NCBI GenBank assembly: GCA_003554465.1
Contig: PWGL01000024.1
Location: forward strand, 1-5,464
Length of the DNA stretch: 5,464 bases
Direction of reading: 5' to 3'
Source: Candidatus Pacearchaeota archaeon
GTDB lineage: Archaea > Nanobdellota > Nanobdellia > Pacearchaeales > GW2011-AR1
The position numbers were made by a program, and so were the translations under genes. The number at the start of each line of letters is the position of its first letter. Within the stretch, counting starts at the first letter, position 1. Positions 1 to 5,464 of this stretch are shown here, one piece after another. A model generated the notes under the pieces. It ran no database searches, was not told the DNA's origin, and was given only the letters and a program-made list of their open reading frames with translations.

Positions 1-144
1 AGACAAAATTGCATATGAAATAGCAAACACTAATAAGAAAGGAAAAACCAAACTAAAAATACCTATTGACTCCATCTGACGCATTAAGTCCTGAAAGCCA
101 CCACCTGTTCCCCAGGAACCCCACTGAAGTACTAAAGGGTTCAT
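1..144 (-). CDS. Membrane protein, N-terminal part only (gene runs off the left edge)
   Basis: Seen: 48 codons are open from an ATG at 144 to the window edge with no stop. The product starts MNPLVLQWGSWGTGGG, then a short polar stretch (residues 17-26), then a strongly hydrophobic segment (about 27-47) containing PFLLVFAISYAIL. This segment lines up with PFLLVFTLIFAIL in the first hydrophobic segment of the upstream gene, so the two are probably paralogues. The start is well supported: its ATG overlaps the TGA of the upstream gene by one base (TGATG), and GGAGGTGA lies 3 bases before it. Methionines at residues 13 and 16 are possible but lack such a ribosome site. Inference: third gene of the leftward operon, translated by coupling with the gene before it. 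Function unknown; I recall similar small multi-pass proteins from DPANN archaea but cannot name a role. Confidence 0.8.
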   Translation of the reverse strand, partial: MNPLVLQWGSWGTGGGFQDLMRQMESIGIFSLVFPFLLVFAISYAILS

Positions 145-632
145 CAGTCACCTCCACCCTTAAGAAGAGCCACCATTGCAGCCACTATAATAACTACAAA
201 GAAAATATTACCTGCTATATTCTGTCCACTTTCAGTTTCAAGGCCGCCTATAATAAAATCCCATGTCCCAGAAAATACTAAAACAGAAATAATTAATGCT
301 ACCCCAATTAATGCTCCGAAAGCATACTTGATCCAAGACTCCTCTCCGATACCACCACCAGCAAAACCATAAAGCATCATAAAAATTAACATAACTACCG
401 CAATAACTGCTAAAACAGGCACCAAATTCACAATCATATCTCTGGCATAGGGAAAAGCAATTAGCAATAAACCAACAACAAAACCTATTATAGCATTAAT
501 TTGTTTGTTATCATCTCCAAGAATACTTGTTTTTTCAAGTATTGCAAAAATTAAAGTAAAAACTAATAAAAAAGGCAGGGCTATATCTGTAAAAAAAGAA
601 TGAGACAATATAGTTATATAGGGATCGGTCAT
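144..632 (-). CDS. Multi-pass membrane protein, about five hydrophobic segments, function unknown
   Basis: A 162-residue protein that I do not recognise as a named family. Hydrophobic segments lie at about residues 14-32, 46-62, 68-91, 101-122 and 139-157. The linkers are short and contain the few charged residues (EKTSILGDDNKQ at 33-44, ARD at 63-65, LETESGQN at 131-138). There is a glycine-rich turn AGGGIG at 91-96 and a C-terminal LKGGGD tail. No catalytic motif, metal site or transporter signature is visible. The start ATG is 5 bases after the stop of the PRC-barrel gene, with only a weak purine-rich AAAGAAGAA upstream, so translation is probably coupled. The downstream gene begins inside its stop codon and shares the PFLLVF...AIL pattern, so this is a tandem pair of related membrane proteins. 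Inference: the pair may form a membrane complex with the PRC-barrel protein. I recall similar proteins in DPANN genomes, but this is unverified. Confidence 0.85.
   Translation of the reverse strand: MTDPYITILSHSFFTDIALPFLLVFTLIFAILEKTSILGDDNKQINAIIGFVVGLLLIAFPYARDMIVNLVPVLAVIAVVMLIFMMLYGFAGGGIGEESWIKYAFGALIGVALIISVLVFSGTWDFIIGGLETESGQNIAGNIFFVVIIVAAMVALLKGGGD
148..155 (-). promoter_or_regulatory. Strong Shine-Dalgarno site (GGAGGTGA)
   Basis: GGAGGTGA on the minus strand, 3 bases before the ATG at 144, matches the complement of the usual 16S rRNA 3' end over eight bases. It lies inside the last codons of the upstream gene (Gly-Gly-Asp) and decides the start of the partial gene. It is the only strong ribosome site I see in the window, in contrast to the leaderless starts in the central region. 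Confidence 0.8.
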
Positions 633-637
633 TTTAT

Positions 638-931
638 TTATTCTTCTTTATTTTCAGCTTCTTCTAACTCTTCTCTTTCTGTTTCTTCTTTTAGAGGCAA
701 GCTGGCTTTATTGATTATGAAAACATCTCCTACTGCCTTTACGAATTGGTGAGGTATTATTATACCCCTAGCTCCGTTAATATACCTACTCATATCACCG
801 GTAACTTTAATTCTCCATCCATCAACTTTATTATCAGTCAGGTTAACCTCTTCTACCTGTCCTAAAAAGTCTCCAGCATCAGTATATGCATTTCTTCCAA
901 GCACCTCTGAAAGTTTTTTTACTCTTAACAT
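638..931 (-). CDS. PRC-barrel domain protein (97 residues)
   Basis: A small, probably cytoplasmic, stand-alone PRC-barrel protein. Seen: an opening MLRVKKLSEVLGRNAYT, then GDFLGQVEEVNL (20-31), a strand with GWRIKV (38-43), and the characteristic ARGIIIPHQFVKAVGDVFII (54-73), followed by a highly acidic tail (82-97). Family knowledge: PRC-barrels are small beta-barrels used as protein-interaction or membrane-tethering modules, and some archaeal ones (CdpB of haloarchaea) work in cell division. Any division role here is only a hypothesis. The frame is open further upstream to an ATG at 1027, but the extra 32 residues do not look like PRC-barrel sequence and would cover the promoter. A TATA box centred about 26 bases before the ATG at 931 supports this shorter start and a leaderless transcript. 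First gene of the leftward operon; the next gene follows after 5 bases. Confidence 0.88.
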   Translation of the reverse strand: MLRVKKLSEVLGRNAYTDAGDFLGQVEEVNLTDNKVDGWRIKVTGDMSRYINGARGIIIPHQFVKAVGDVFIINKASLPLKEETEREELEEAENKEE

Positions 932-952
932 GCCAGTAATAAAAAAGCTTCC

Positions 953-960
953 TTTATATA
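953..960 (-). promoter_or_regulatory. Archaeal TATA box for the leftward operon
   Basis: TATATAAA on the minus strand, preceded by CGAAAAA, which fits the purine-rich BRE for TFB. Its centre is about 26 bases before the ATG at 931. The usual TATA-to-start distance in archaea then puts transcription start at the start codon itself, giving a leaderless mRNA for the PRC-barrel gene. Confidence 0.7.
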
Positions 961-1003
961 TTTTTCGACACCCCTCAATTAAAATAATATACTCACCAAT
1001 AAG

Positions 1004-1011
1004 TTTATAAA
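1004..1011 (+). promoter_or_regulatory. Archaeal TATA box for the rightward gene cluster
   Basis: TTTATAAA, centred about 25.5 bases before the ATG at 1033, with a weak purine-containing BRE-like AATAAG just before it. No Shine-Dalgarno sequence stands between it and the ATG (CATCAATTTTT). This spacing again predicts a leaderless transcript. The 101 bases between the two ATGs (932-1032) hold this box and the opposite-strand one and no other recognisable element. Confidence 0.65.
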
Positions 1012-1032
1012 AAATACAAACCATCAATTTTT

Positions 1033-1662
1033 ATGTTAAAACAAAAGGAGTTTATAAGAATATTTGCTGTCTGGATAATAATTTCACTAATGGTTTCTTT
1101 AAAAGAGCCGGTAAGCGCTTTCAGATTTGTTAAAATACTAGGGATTTTTGCAATAATAATAGCAACTTTCACCACCTGTAAAAAACTGGCGGCATATTAT
1201 TATGAAACAGAAGAGGAGCAAAAGATATGGCAATGGAAAAGATACGGCCTAAGAGAAAAAGCATATTTTAAAGAATCTATACCTATAGGTATAATCCTGA
1301 CAATAATTTCCCCTTTCCTGACTGCAGGCTCAATTATATGGCTTGCCACAACCCAAAGTGAAATAAAACCAAAAAAATCAAGAGCTGCAAAAAGACATGG
1401 TTTCCTTTCATTCTCAGAATTAACTGAATTTCATATTGCAGTTATATCTGCCGCAGGAATAATATCATTACTAATACTAGCGCCAATAGCATATCTTTTA
1501 AATTTCCCATTACTTACAAAATGGTCGGTTTACTTTGCGATATTTAATATAATCCCTCTAGGACAGCTAGACGGAACTAAAATATTTTTTGGCTCTAGAG
1601 GACTTTACGCCATATTGTTAATTTTCACTGCTCTCAGTTTATTTTATACTTTCTTGATATAG
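1033..1662 (+). CDS. Site-2-protease (M50)-like membrane protein with a degenerate active site
   Basis: A 209-residue multi-pass membrane protein. Hydrophobic segments lie at about residues 8-23, 32-48, 83-107, 135-158, 165-178 and 190-209. The recognisable M50 mark is FNIIPLGQLDG (171-181), matching the NxxPxxxLDG motif whose aspartate binds zinc in active site-2 proteases. The other zinc motif, HExxH, is expected at the end of the second segment. The place is occupied by CKKLAAYYYE (49-58), without the two histidines or the glutamate, although the sequence after it (IWQWKRYGL, 65-73) still resembles the region following HExxH in archaeal relatives. The GPxxN-like segment before the LDG motif is replaced by SAAGIIS (139-145). 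I infer a non-proteolytic member of the fold, perhaps a membrane-protein binding or regulatory factor. First gene of the rightward cluster; the helicase gene starts 10 bases after it. Start chosen from the TATA spacing; no ribosome site is present. Confidence 0.72.
   Translation: MLKQKEFIRIFAVWIIISLMVSLKEPVSAFRFVKILGIFAIIIATFTTCKKLAAYYYETEEEQKIWQWKRYGLREKAYFKESIPIGIILTIISPFLTAGSIIWLATTQSEIKPKKSRAAKRHGFLSFSELTEFHIAVISAAGIISLLILAPIAYLLNFPLLTKWSVYFAIFNIIPLGQLDGTKIFFGSRGLYAILLIFTALSLFYTFLI
1643..1649 (+). promoter_or_regulatory. Possible internal TATA box before the helicase gene
   Basis: TTTATAC within the last codons of the preceding gene, centred about 27 bases before the ATG at 1673. The helicase ATG has no Shine-Dalgarno sequence (GTTAACTGAAA precedes it), so a second leaderless promoter here is plausible. 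In AT-rich DNA such a match can occur by chance, and read-through from the upstream promoter is equally possible. Confidence 0.35.
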
Positions 1663-1672
1663 TTAACTGAAA

Positions 1673-4600
1673 ATGGAGAATGTAAAAAAATATGTAAAAA
1701 ACATAATACCTAGAAAATACCAGGAAGAAATATATAAAAAATGTAAGAGTCATAACTCATTAATAGTTCTACCCACAGGTCTAGGAAAAACATTGATAGC
1801 TTTAATGCTTGCTATAGATAGAATTTGTAGATATCCCGAATCTAAGATATTGTTTGTTGCCCCTACCCGACCGCTGGCAGAACAGCATTTTAAGACATTT
1901 AAAGAAAGCCTCCCTGATTTATTTGCAAGTATGGAACTATTCACAGGCAGTACGAAGCCAAAAAAAAGACAAATGTTATGGAATAAAAATGATATCATTT
2001 TTTCCACACCTCAGTGTGTCGAGGGTAAAACAAGAATTTTTACAGAAAAGGGACCAATTTCAATCGAAAAATTTTTTGAAAAATTCGGATTGGCTGAAAA
2101 AAATTATGGAGAAGAGAAAGTTTTCGAAGCAGATATCAACGAAAAAATTTTGGGTTATAAAAATAACAAAATTAATTTTGTGAATGCTGTAAAAGCTCTA
2201 AAATTTCCAGTTAAACACCAAATTGAAATAAAAACAGAGCAAAAGAACTGTCTCAAATGTACCCCGGAACATCCTCTTTTAACAATAACTTCTGATGGAA
2301 AAATGGAATGGAAGAGAGCGGATGAATTCAAAAAAGGCGACTATATCGCATCAATAAACGAAATTGATACAAAAGGGAAAAATTTAGAGATTCTACCTTT
2401 ATTGAAAAACTCAAAACTAAAAGTAGCGGATGTTGAAAAGACAAAAGAGCTCTTAAATTTAATAAAGCGTAAAAAGACTTTAAAACTCAAAAAATACTCT
2501 CGTTTTAGATATAATTTTATGCCCTTGAAAGTATTTTTAGATTTATCAGAAAAAGTAGGTTTGAACTACAAGAAACTAAAATTAACTGATTGGCAGGGCA
2601 AAAGCAAACCGATAAAAATTCCAAAATATCTCAACAATAAAATAAGTTACATTGTTGGGGCTATGCTAGGGGACGGTCATATAGGAAACAGAGACGGTCA
2701 TGGAAAAGAAGTTGTATTTTCAGATCTAGACAATAAAGAAAACCAAAATCACTTTAAAAAAACTATTTTTGATGTATTCGGAATAAAGATGAAGGAAAAA
2801 AGAAAAGGTCTCGTTGCATATAATTCTGCTCTAGCTGAATTTTTGTCTTTATTGGGAGTCCAAAAAGGTAAAAAATCTTCAAAAATAAAAGTGCCACAAT
2901 ATATGTTTTCAAATAATGTAGCAGGAATACAGTGTTTTTTAAAAGGAGTATTCGACACAGATGGACATGCATCGAAACATAGTGTATCAATATCAAGTGC
3001 AAGTAAGAAGTTTATACAAGATATAAAATGGTTATGTTTGAAACTGAAAATTGTAGGATCGATAGATTATAGAATAAACAGCGGGAATATAAATAGGAGA
3101 ATTATCAAAAGCAAAGGATTGTATACATTTAGATTTTCGGGAAAGAGCAACATAAACAAATTTGTAAAAATTGATCCCGAAAAAACGAAATGTAAAAAAC
3201 TTTTTAAAACAATCAAAAATACAAAAAGACCTTATACAAGATCCAAAGAGATTATTCCTGTTCCAGAACTAGTAAAAAATATATACAAAAAAAATCCTAA
3301 AAAATTTGAGCGTTATCTTTGTAAATGTTTGTCAAAAGATAATTTAAACAAAATTGCCAATGTCTCGAAAGGAAAAAATGTAAATAAACTCAGGCAATTA
3401 TTGGAAATGCCTATTAGATGGGTAAAAATAAAGGAGATAAAAAAGAAAACAGGAAGAGAATGGGTATACGATTTCACAGTAAAACATGATCATAATTTCA
3501 TAACAAATACTATAATTAGCCATAATTGCATAAATAATGATTTAGAAAAGATGAGATATAAGTTAAACAATACCTCTTTATTAATCGAAGACGAGGCCCA
3601 TAGATGTGTGAAGAATTATGCCTATACAAAAATAGCAAAAAAATACAAAGAACAGGCAAAAAACCAAAGAATTGTAGGAATGACTGCTTCCCCAGGAAGT
3701 GATAAACAAAAACTAAAGAAAATATGTGAAAATTTATCTATAGAAACCATAGAACACAGAAATAGAAAATCTGAAGACGTTAAAGAATATATTCAGGAAA
3801 GAGAATTTGAAATTATAAAAATTGATTTTCCTAAAGAATTTAAAGAAATAGAAAAACCGATAAAAAAAATATATGATAAAAAAGTGGGGGAATTAAAAAA
3901 TAGAAAATTGCTGTTTGGGAATGCCACAAGAAAAAATTTAATTCAAACACAAAATAAGATTATGTCGGCTATACAAAGCGGTAATAAGCATTTTAATCTG
4001 CTTGCGGGTGCATCTGCCACTGCAATGGCAATAAAATTGCAGCATGCTTTAGAATTATTGGAAACGCAAACTCTTTATTCCTTAAAATCTTATATGAACA
4101 AAATTTTCAATGAGGCTAAAAGGGAAAAAAGTAAGGCCTCACAAAAAATAGCAAAAAAAGATGAATATAAGAAAGCTTATGGGAAAGTTATGAAACTCCT
4201 CGGAAGTGGGAAAGAACATCCTAAAATTGAAGAACTGAAAAAACTCCTAACTAATGAAAACAAAGAAAACTCAAAATTTATGATTTTTTGTCAGATGAGA
4301 GATACCGCTACTAAAATAAACCAAGAGTTAAATAAAATAGATATAAAATCAAAAACATTTGTCGGTCAGACAAAAAAAGGTGAAGGAAAAAACAAAACAG
4401 GTCTCTCCCAAAAAGAGCAGCAACAGATAATAAGAGAATTTAGCAATAATGAAGTAGATTGTCTTGTAGCAACTTCGATAGGGGAAGAGGGTCTTGATAT
4501 CCCAGAAGTAAATGCAGTTATATTTTATGAACCTATACCAAGTGCTATTAGGTCTATCCAAAGACGAGGGAGGACAGCTAGGCTAGAAAAAGGAAAGCTA

Positions 4601-4741
4601 TTCATCTTAATGACAAAAGGGACAAGAGATGAGGCCTACTATTGGTCTGCATTCCATAAAGAGAAAAAAATGCACCATTCTATAAATAATATGAAGAGAA
4701 ATATTGAAAAAACTCAAAAAGACAAGCAAGAGAAATTGTAA
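1673..4741 (+). CDS. hef: Hef/FANCM-family superfamily 2 helicase, interrupted by an intein
   Basis: An ATP-dependent DNA helicase/translocase for branched DNA such as stalled forks. The 1022-residue precursor holds an intein at 115-618; the joined exteins give 518 residues. Motifs in order: PRKYQEEI (13-20); Walker A LPTGLGKT (33-40, K39); Ia APTRPLAEQ (63-71); Ib STPQ (111-114), split by the intein from CINNDL (619-624); II DEAH (640-643); III TASP (671-674); an insertion domain, basic and helical (about 705-860), as in Hef; IV KFMIFCQMRDTA (868-879); FVGQ (896-899) and GLSQKEQ (910-916), typical of Hef/FANCM; V ATSIGEEGLDIPE (933-945); VI QRRGRTAR (963-970). All catalytic motifs look intact. 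In Euryarchaeota such as Pyrococcus, Hef is one chain with a C-terminal ERCC4 nuclease. Here the helicase ends about 50 residues after motif VI and the nuclease is the next gene, 8 bases on, in another frame. Because the intein separates motif Ib from the DEAH box, the unspliced precursor should be inactive as a helicase. Confidence 0.93.
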   Translation: MENVKKYVKNIIPRKYQEEIYKKCKSHNSLIVLPTGLGKTLIALMLAIDRICRYPESKILFVAPTRPLAEQHFKTFKESLPDLFASMELFTGSTKPKKRQMLWNKNDIIFSTPQCVEGKTRIFTEKGPISIEKFFEKFGLAEKNYGEEKVFEADINEKILGYKNNKINFVNAVKALKFPVKHQIEIKTEQKNCLKCTPEHPLLTITSDGKMEWKRADEFKKGDYIASINEIDTKGKNLEILPLLKNSKLKVADVEKTKELLNLIKRKKTLKLKKYSRFRYNFMPLKVFLDLSEKVGLNYKKLKLTDWQGKSKPIKIPKYLNNKISYIVGAMLGDGHIGNRDGHGKEVVFSDLDNKENQNHFKKTIFDVFGIKMKEKRKGLVAYNSALAEFLSLLGVQKGKKSSKIKVPQYMFSNNVAGIQCFLKGVFDTDGHASKHSVSISSASKKFIQDIKWLCLKLKIVGSIDYRINSGNINRRIIKSKGLYTFRFSGKSNINKFVKIDPEKTKCKKLFKTIKNTKRPYTRSKEIIPVPELVKNIYKKNPKKFERYLCKCLSKDNLNKIANVSKGKNVNKLRQLLEMPIRWVKIKEIKKKTGREWVYDFTVKHDHNFITNTIISHNCINNDLEKMRYKLNNTSLLIEDEAHRCVKNYAYTKIAKKYKEQAKNQRIVGMTASPGSDKQKLKKICENLSIETIEHRNRKSEDVKEYIQEREFEIIKIDFPKEFKEIEKPIKKIYDKKVGELKNRKLLFGNATRKNLIQTQNKIMSAIQSGNKHFNLLAGASATAMAIKLQHALELLETQTLYSLKSYMNKIFNEAKREKSKASQKIAKKDEYKKAYGKVMKLLGSGKEHPKIEELKKLLTNENKENSKFMIFCQMRDTATKINQELNKIDIKSKTFVGQTKKGEGKNKTGLSQKEQQQIIREFSNNEVDCLVATSIGEEGLDIPEVNAVIFYEPIPSAIRSIQRRGRTARLEKGKLFILMTKGTRDEAYYWSAFHKEKKMHHSINNMKRNIEKTQKDKQEKL
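2015..3526 (+). mobile_element. Intein with LAGLIDADG homing endonuclease in the Hef helicase
   Basis: A 504-residue in-frame protein intron (residues 115-618 of the precursor). Splicing signals are all present. The N-terminal block is CVEGKTRIFT, with Cys115 as first nucleophile. Block B is CTPEHPLLTI, with the TxxH pair Thr197/His200. Block F is WVYDFTVKHDHNFIT (597-611). Block G is IISHN followed by Cys619, giving penultimate His617, terminal Asn618 and a +1 Cys. This is a standard class 1 intein. Between the blocks lies a two-motif LAGLIDADG endonuclease, followed by about 80 basic residues (500-580) that may help bind DNA. Boundaries are fixed by the extein join: STPQ plus CINNDL restores the TPQVIxNDL pattern of Hef. 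With splice residues and both acidic endonuclease residues kept, I infer that splicing and homing are both probably functional. Base composition is as AT-rich as the host gene, so nothing obvious marks recent arrival. Confidence 0.94.
2645..3172 (+). other. LAGLIDADG (DOD) homing endonuclease domain within the intein
   Basis: Precursor residues about 325-500. The first dodecapeptide is YIVGAMLGDGHIG (326-338) with catalytic Asp334; the second is FLKGVFDTDGHAS (422-434) with catalytic Asp430. A block D-like segment KIKVPQYMF (404-412) lies between them, and a block H-like LYTFRFSGKSNINKF (483-497) follows. Two motifs in one chain mean a monomeric enzyme that would cut an intein-free copy of the helicase gene near its motif Ib codons. 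Outer limits are approximate. Confidence 0.88.
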
Positions 4742-4749
4742 ATATAAAG

Positions 4750-5421
4750 ATGGTATTAGATATATTCCCGAATAAAAAAGAAGAAAATAAATTAGAAGTA
4801 ACTGCGGATAGTAGAGAAAAAGAATCTTTAGTTATTGCAAAATTAAATAAAGCAAATATGAATGTAAATATAAAACACCTAAAAGTCGGGGACTATTTAA
4901 TTGAAGATACAATAGTTGAAAGAAAAACTGTTAAAGACCTGGTAAGTTCTATGATAAATAAAAGATTGAATAACCAGTTAAAAGAAATTCAGCAATATCC
5001 CCAATACTTATTACTCGTTGAAGGAAATTATATATATCATCAAAAATCCAATGTTCACCCCAATGCTATAAGAGGATTTATTCTATCAATACTTCTAGAT
5101 TCTAAAATCCCTATAATTTTTACAGAAAATGAAGAAGATACCGCCAACTTTCTGAAGATATTGGCAAAGAGAAAAAGAGAAAAAAGGCAGGGTAATAAAA
5201 ATATAAGGGCAAAAAAGAAAATAAGAAGTAAAAAAGAAAAAATGCAATATATCCTCGAAGGTTTTGAAAGTATAGGTCCAAAGACAGCAAAAAAACTCCT
5301 AAAAAAATATAAAACAATTAATAAAATTGTTAATGCCCCTCAAAAAGACTTAAAAAATTTGATTGGTAAAAAAGCTGAAACTTTCAAAATAGTTGATGAA
5401 GAAATTAAAAGGGAAACCTAA
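4750..5421 (+). CDS. hef: ERCC4/XPF-family structure-specific nuclease, C-terminal half of a split Hef
   Basis: A 223-residue endonuclease that cuts flap- and fork-shaped DNA. Seen: ADSREKES (19-26), the start of the ERCC4 fold; the full active-site signature GDYLIEDTIVERKTVKD (47-63), i.e. GD...ERKxxxD with Asp48, Glu57, Arg58, Lys59 and Asp63; VEGNYIY (90-96); and NVHPNAIRGFI (101-111), close to the same segment in Pyrococcus Hef as I remember it. A lysine/arginine-rich linker follows (140-163). The tail has tandem helix-hairpin-helix motifs: GFESIGPKTAKKLLKKY (171-187) and LKNLIGKKAETF (201-212). XPF/Hef nucleases act as dimers, and this domain set suffices. It begins 8 bases after the helicase stop, in the -1 frame relative to it, with no clear ribosome site or TATA box, so coupling to helicase translation is likely. 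Size and content equal the nuclease half of fused Hef, so I infer that it partners the upstream helicase. A stand-alone nuclease acting by itself is the alternative. Confidence 0.92.
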   Translation: MVLDIFPNKKEENKLEVTADSREKESLVIAKLNKANMNVNIKHLKVGDYLIEDTIVERKTVKDLVSSMINKRLNNQLKEIQQYPQYLLLVEGNYIYHQKSNVHPNAIRGFILSILLDSKIPIIFTENEEDTANFLKILAKRKREKRQGNKNIRAKKKIRSKKEKMQYILEGFESIGPKTAKKLLKKYKTINKIVNAPQKDLKNLIGKKAETFKIVDEEIKRET

Positions 5422-5464
5422 ATATTATCTGTCACTAGTATTTTGTTGGCTACCATAAATGTCA
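5422..5464. other. Unassigned right-edge sequence
   Basis: These 43 bases carry no clear terminator hairpin, TATA box or ribosome site. An ATG at 5459 could open a rightward gene, and a minus-strand frame is open from the edge to a stop at 5425-5427 (12 codons, ending NTSDR). Neither can be supported from what is visible. Confidence 0.3.

Noticed and set aside
66..281. Plus-strand frame of 71 codons at the left end
   Set aside because: Lies opposite two well-supported minus-strand genes, has no domain-like sequence, and its start has no ribosome site or promoter.
932..1027. N-terminal extension of the PRC-barrel gene to an ATG at 1027
   Set aside because: The added 32 residues do not resemble the family and would cover both TATA boxes; the ATG at 931 fits the promoter spacing and the usual protein start.
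2068..2088. Inverted-repeat-like A/T runs (GAAAAATTTTTTG and similar)
   Set aside because: Explained by Phe/Lys/Glu codons within the intein; no loop or U-run arrangement suggests a terminator or regulatory hairpin.
1854..2183. Plus-strand frame of 109 codons overlapping the helicase
   Set aside because: A shadow of the helicase/intein coding sequence in another frame, with no recognisable motif; it runs across the extein-intein border, which a real gene would be unlikely to do.
2749..3002. Two overlapping minus-strand frames inside the intein
   Set aside because: They lie antisense to the endonuclease domain, whose motifs are clear on the plus strand; the apparent hydrophobicity comes from complementing lysine-rich codons.
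4349..4561. Minus-strand frame of 70 codons
   Set aside because: Antisense to helicase motifs V and VI; low-complexity product with no start signal.
5120..5317. Minus-strand frame of 65 codons, rich in Phe and Leu, looking like a membrane protein
   Set aside because: Antisense of the lysine-rich linker in the nuclease gene; complements of AAA/GAA codons give TTT/TTC, so the apparent membrane protein is an artefact.
5422..5458. Minus-strand MVANKILVTDNI, recalling the start of a phosphoglycerate dehydrogenase
   Set aside because: It ends at a stop after 12 codons, right at the end of the plus-strand nuclease gene; the resemblance is too short to mean anything.

Overview
The window looks like a piece of a chromosome from an AT-rich archaeon, most plausibly one of the small-genome DPANN lineages (Woesearchaeota/Pacearchaeota/Nanoarchaeota type). 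Three things support this. It has a Hef-family helicase and nuclease, which is an archaeal system. It has archaeal TATA boxes placed about 25-26 bases before start codons. It has short, tightly packed genes, including multi-pass membrane proteins of a kind I associate with DPANN genomes. The DPANN assignment is inference; the archaeal assignment is strong.

Left arm (1-931, minus strand): a three-gene operon transcribed leftwards. It begins with a 97-residue PRC-barrel protein, followed after 5 bases by a 162-residue membrane protein with about five hydrophobic segments. A second membrane protein follows, related to the previous one, whose first 48 codons are visible before the window ends. 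The second and third genes overlap by one base (TGATG), and the third has a near-perfect Shine-Dalgarno sequence.

Centre (932-1032): a roughly 100-base divergent promoter region. TATA boxes on both strands are positioned for transcripts that start at, or within a base or so of, the start codon, i.e. leaderless mRNAs.

Right arm (1033-5421, plus strand): three closely spaced genes. First is a 209-residue membrane protein of the site-2-protease (M50) fold that keeps the NxxPxxxLDG motif but has lost the HExxH zinc site. Next is the helicase half of Hef (the archaeal FANCM relative), interrupted by a complete 504-residue intein with a LAGLIDADG homing endonuclease. Last is a separate gene for the ERCC4/XPF-type nuclease half of Hef with its helix-hairpin-helix tail. 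After splicing, the helicase (518 residues) and nuclease (223 residues) together match the domain content of one classical fused Hef protein, so this is a split Hef. The two products probably act together on stalled replication forks and branched DNA.

The last 43 bases hold nothing I can assign. The most interesting points are the intein placed in helicase motif Ib of Hef, the split of Hef with a six-A tract in the short stretch where both frames are open, and the protease relative with a degenerate active site directly upstream.
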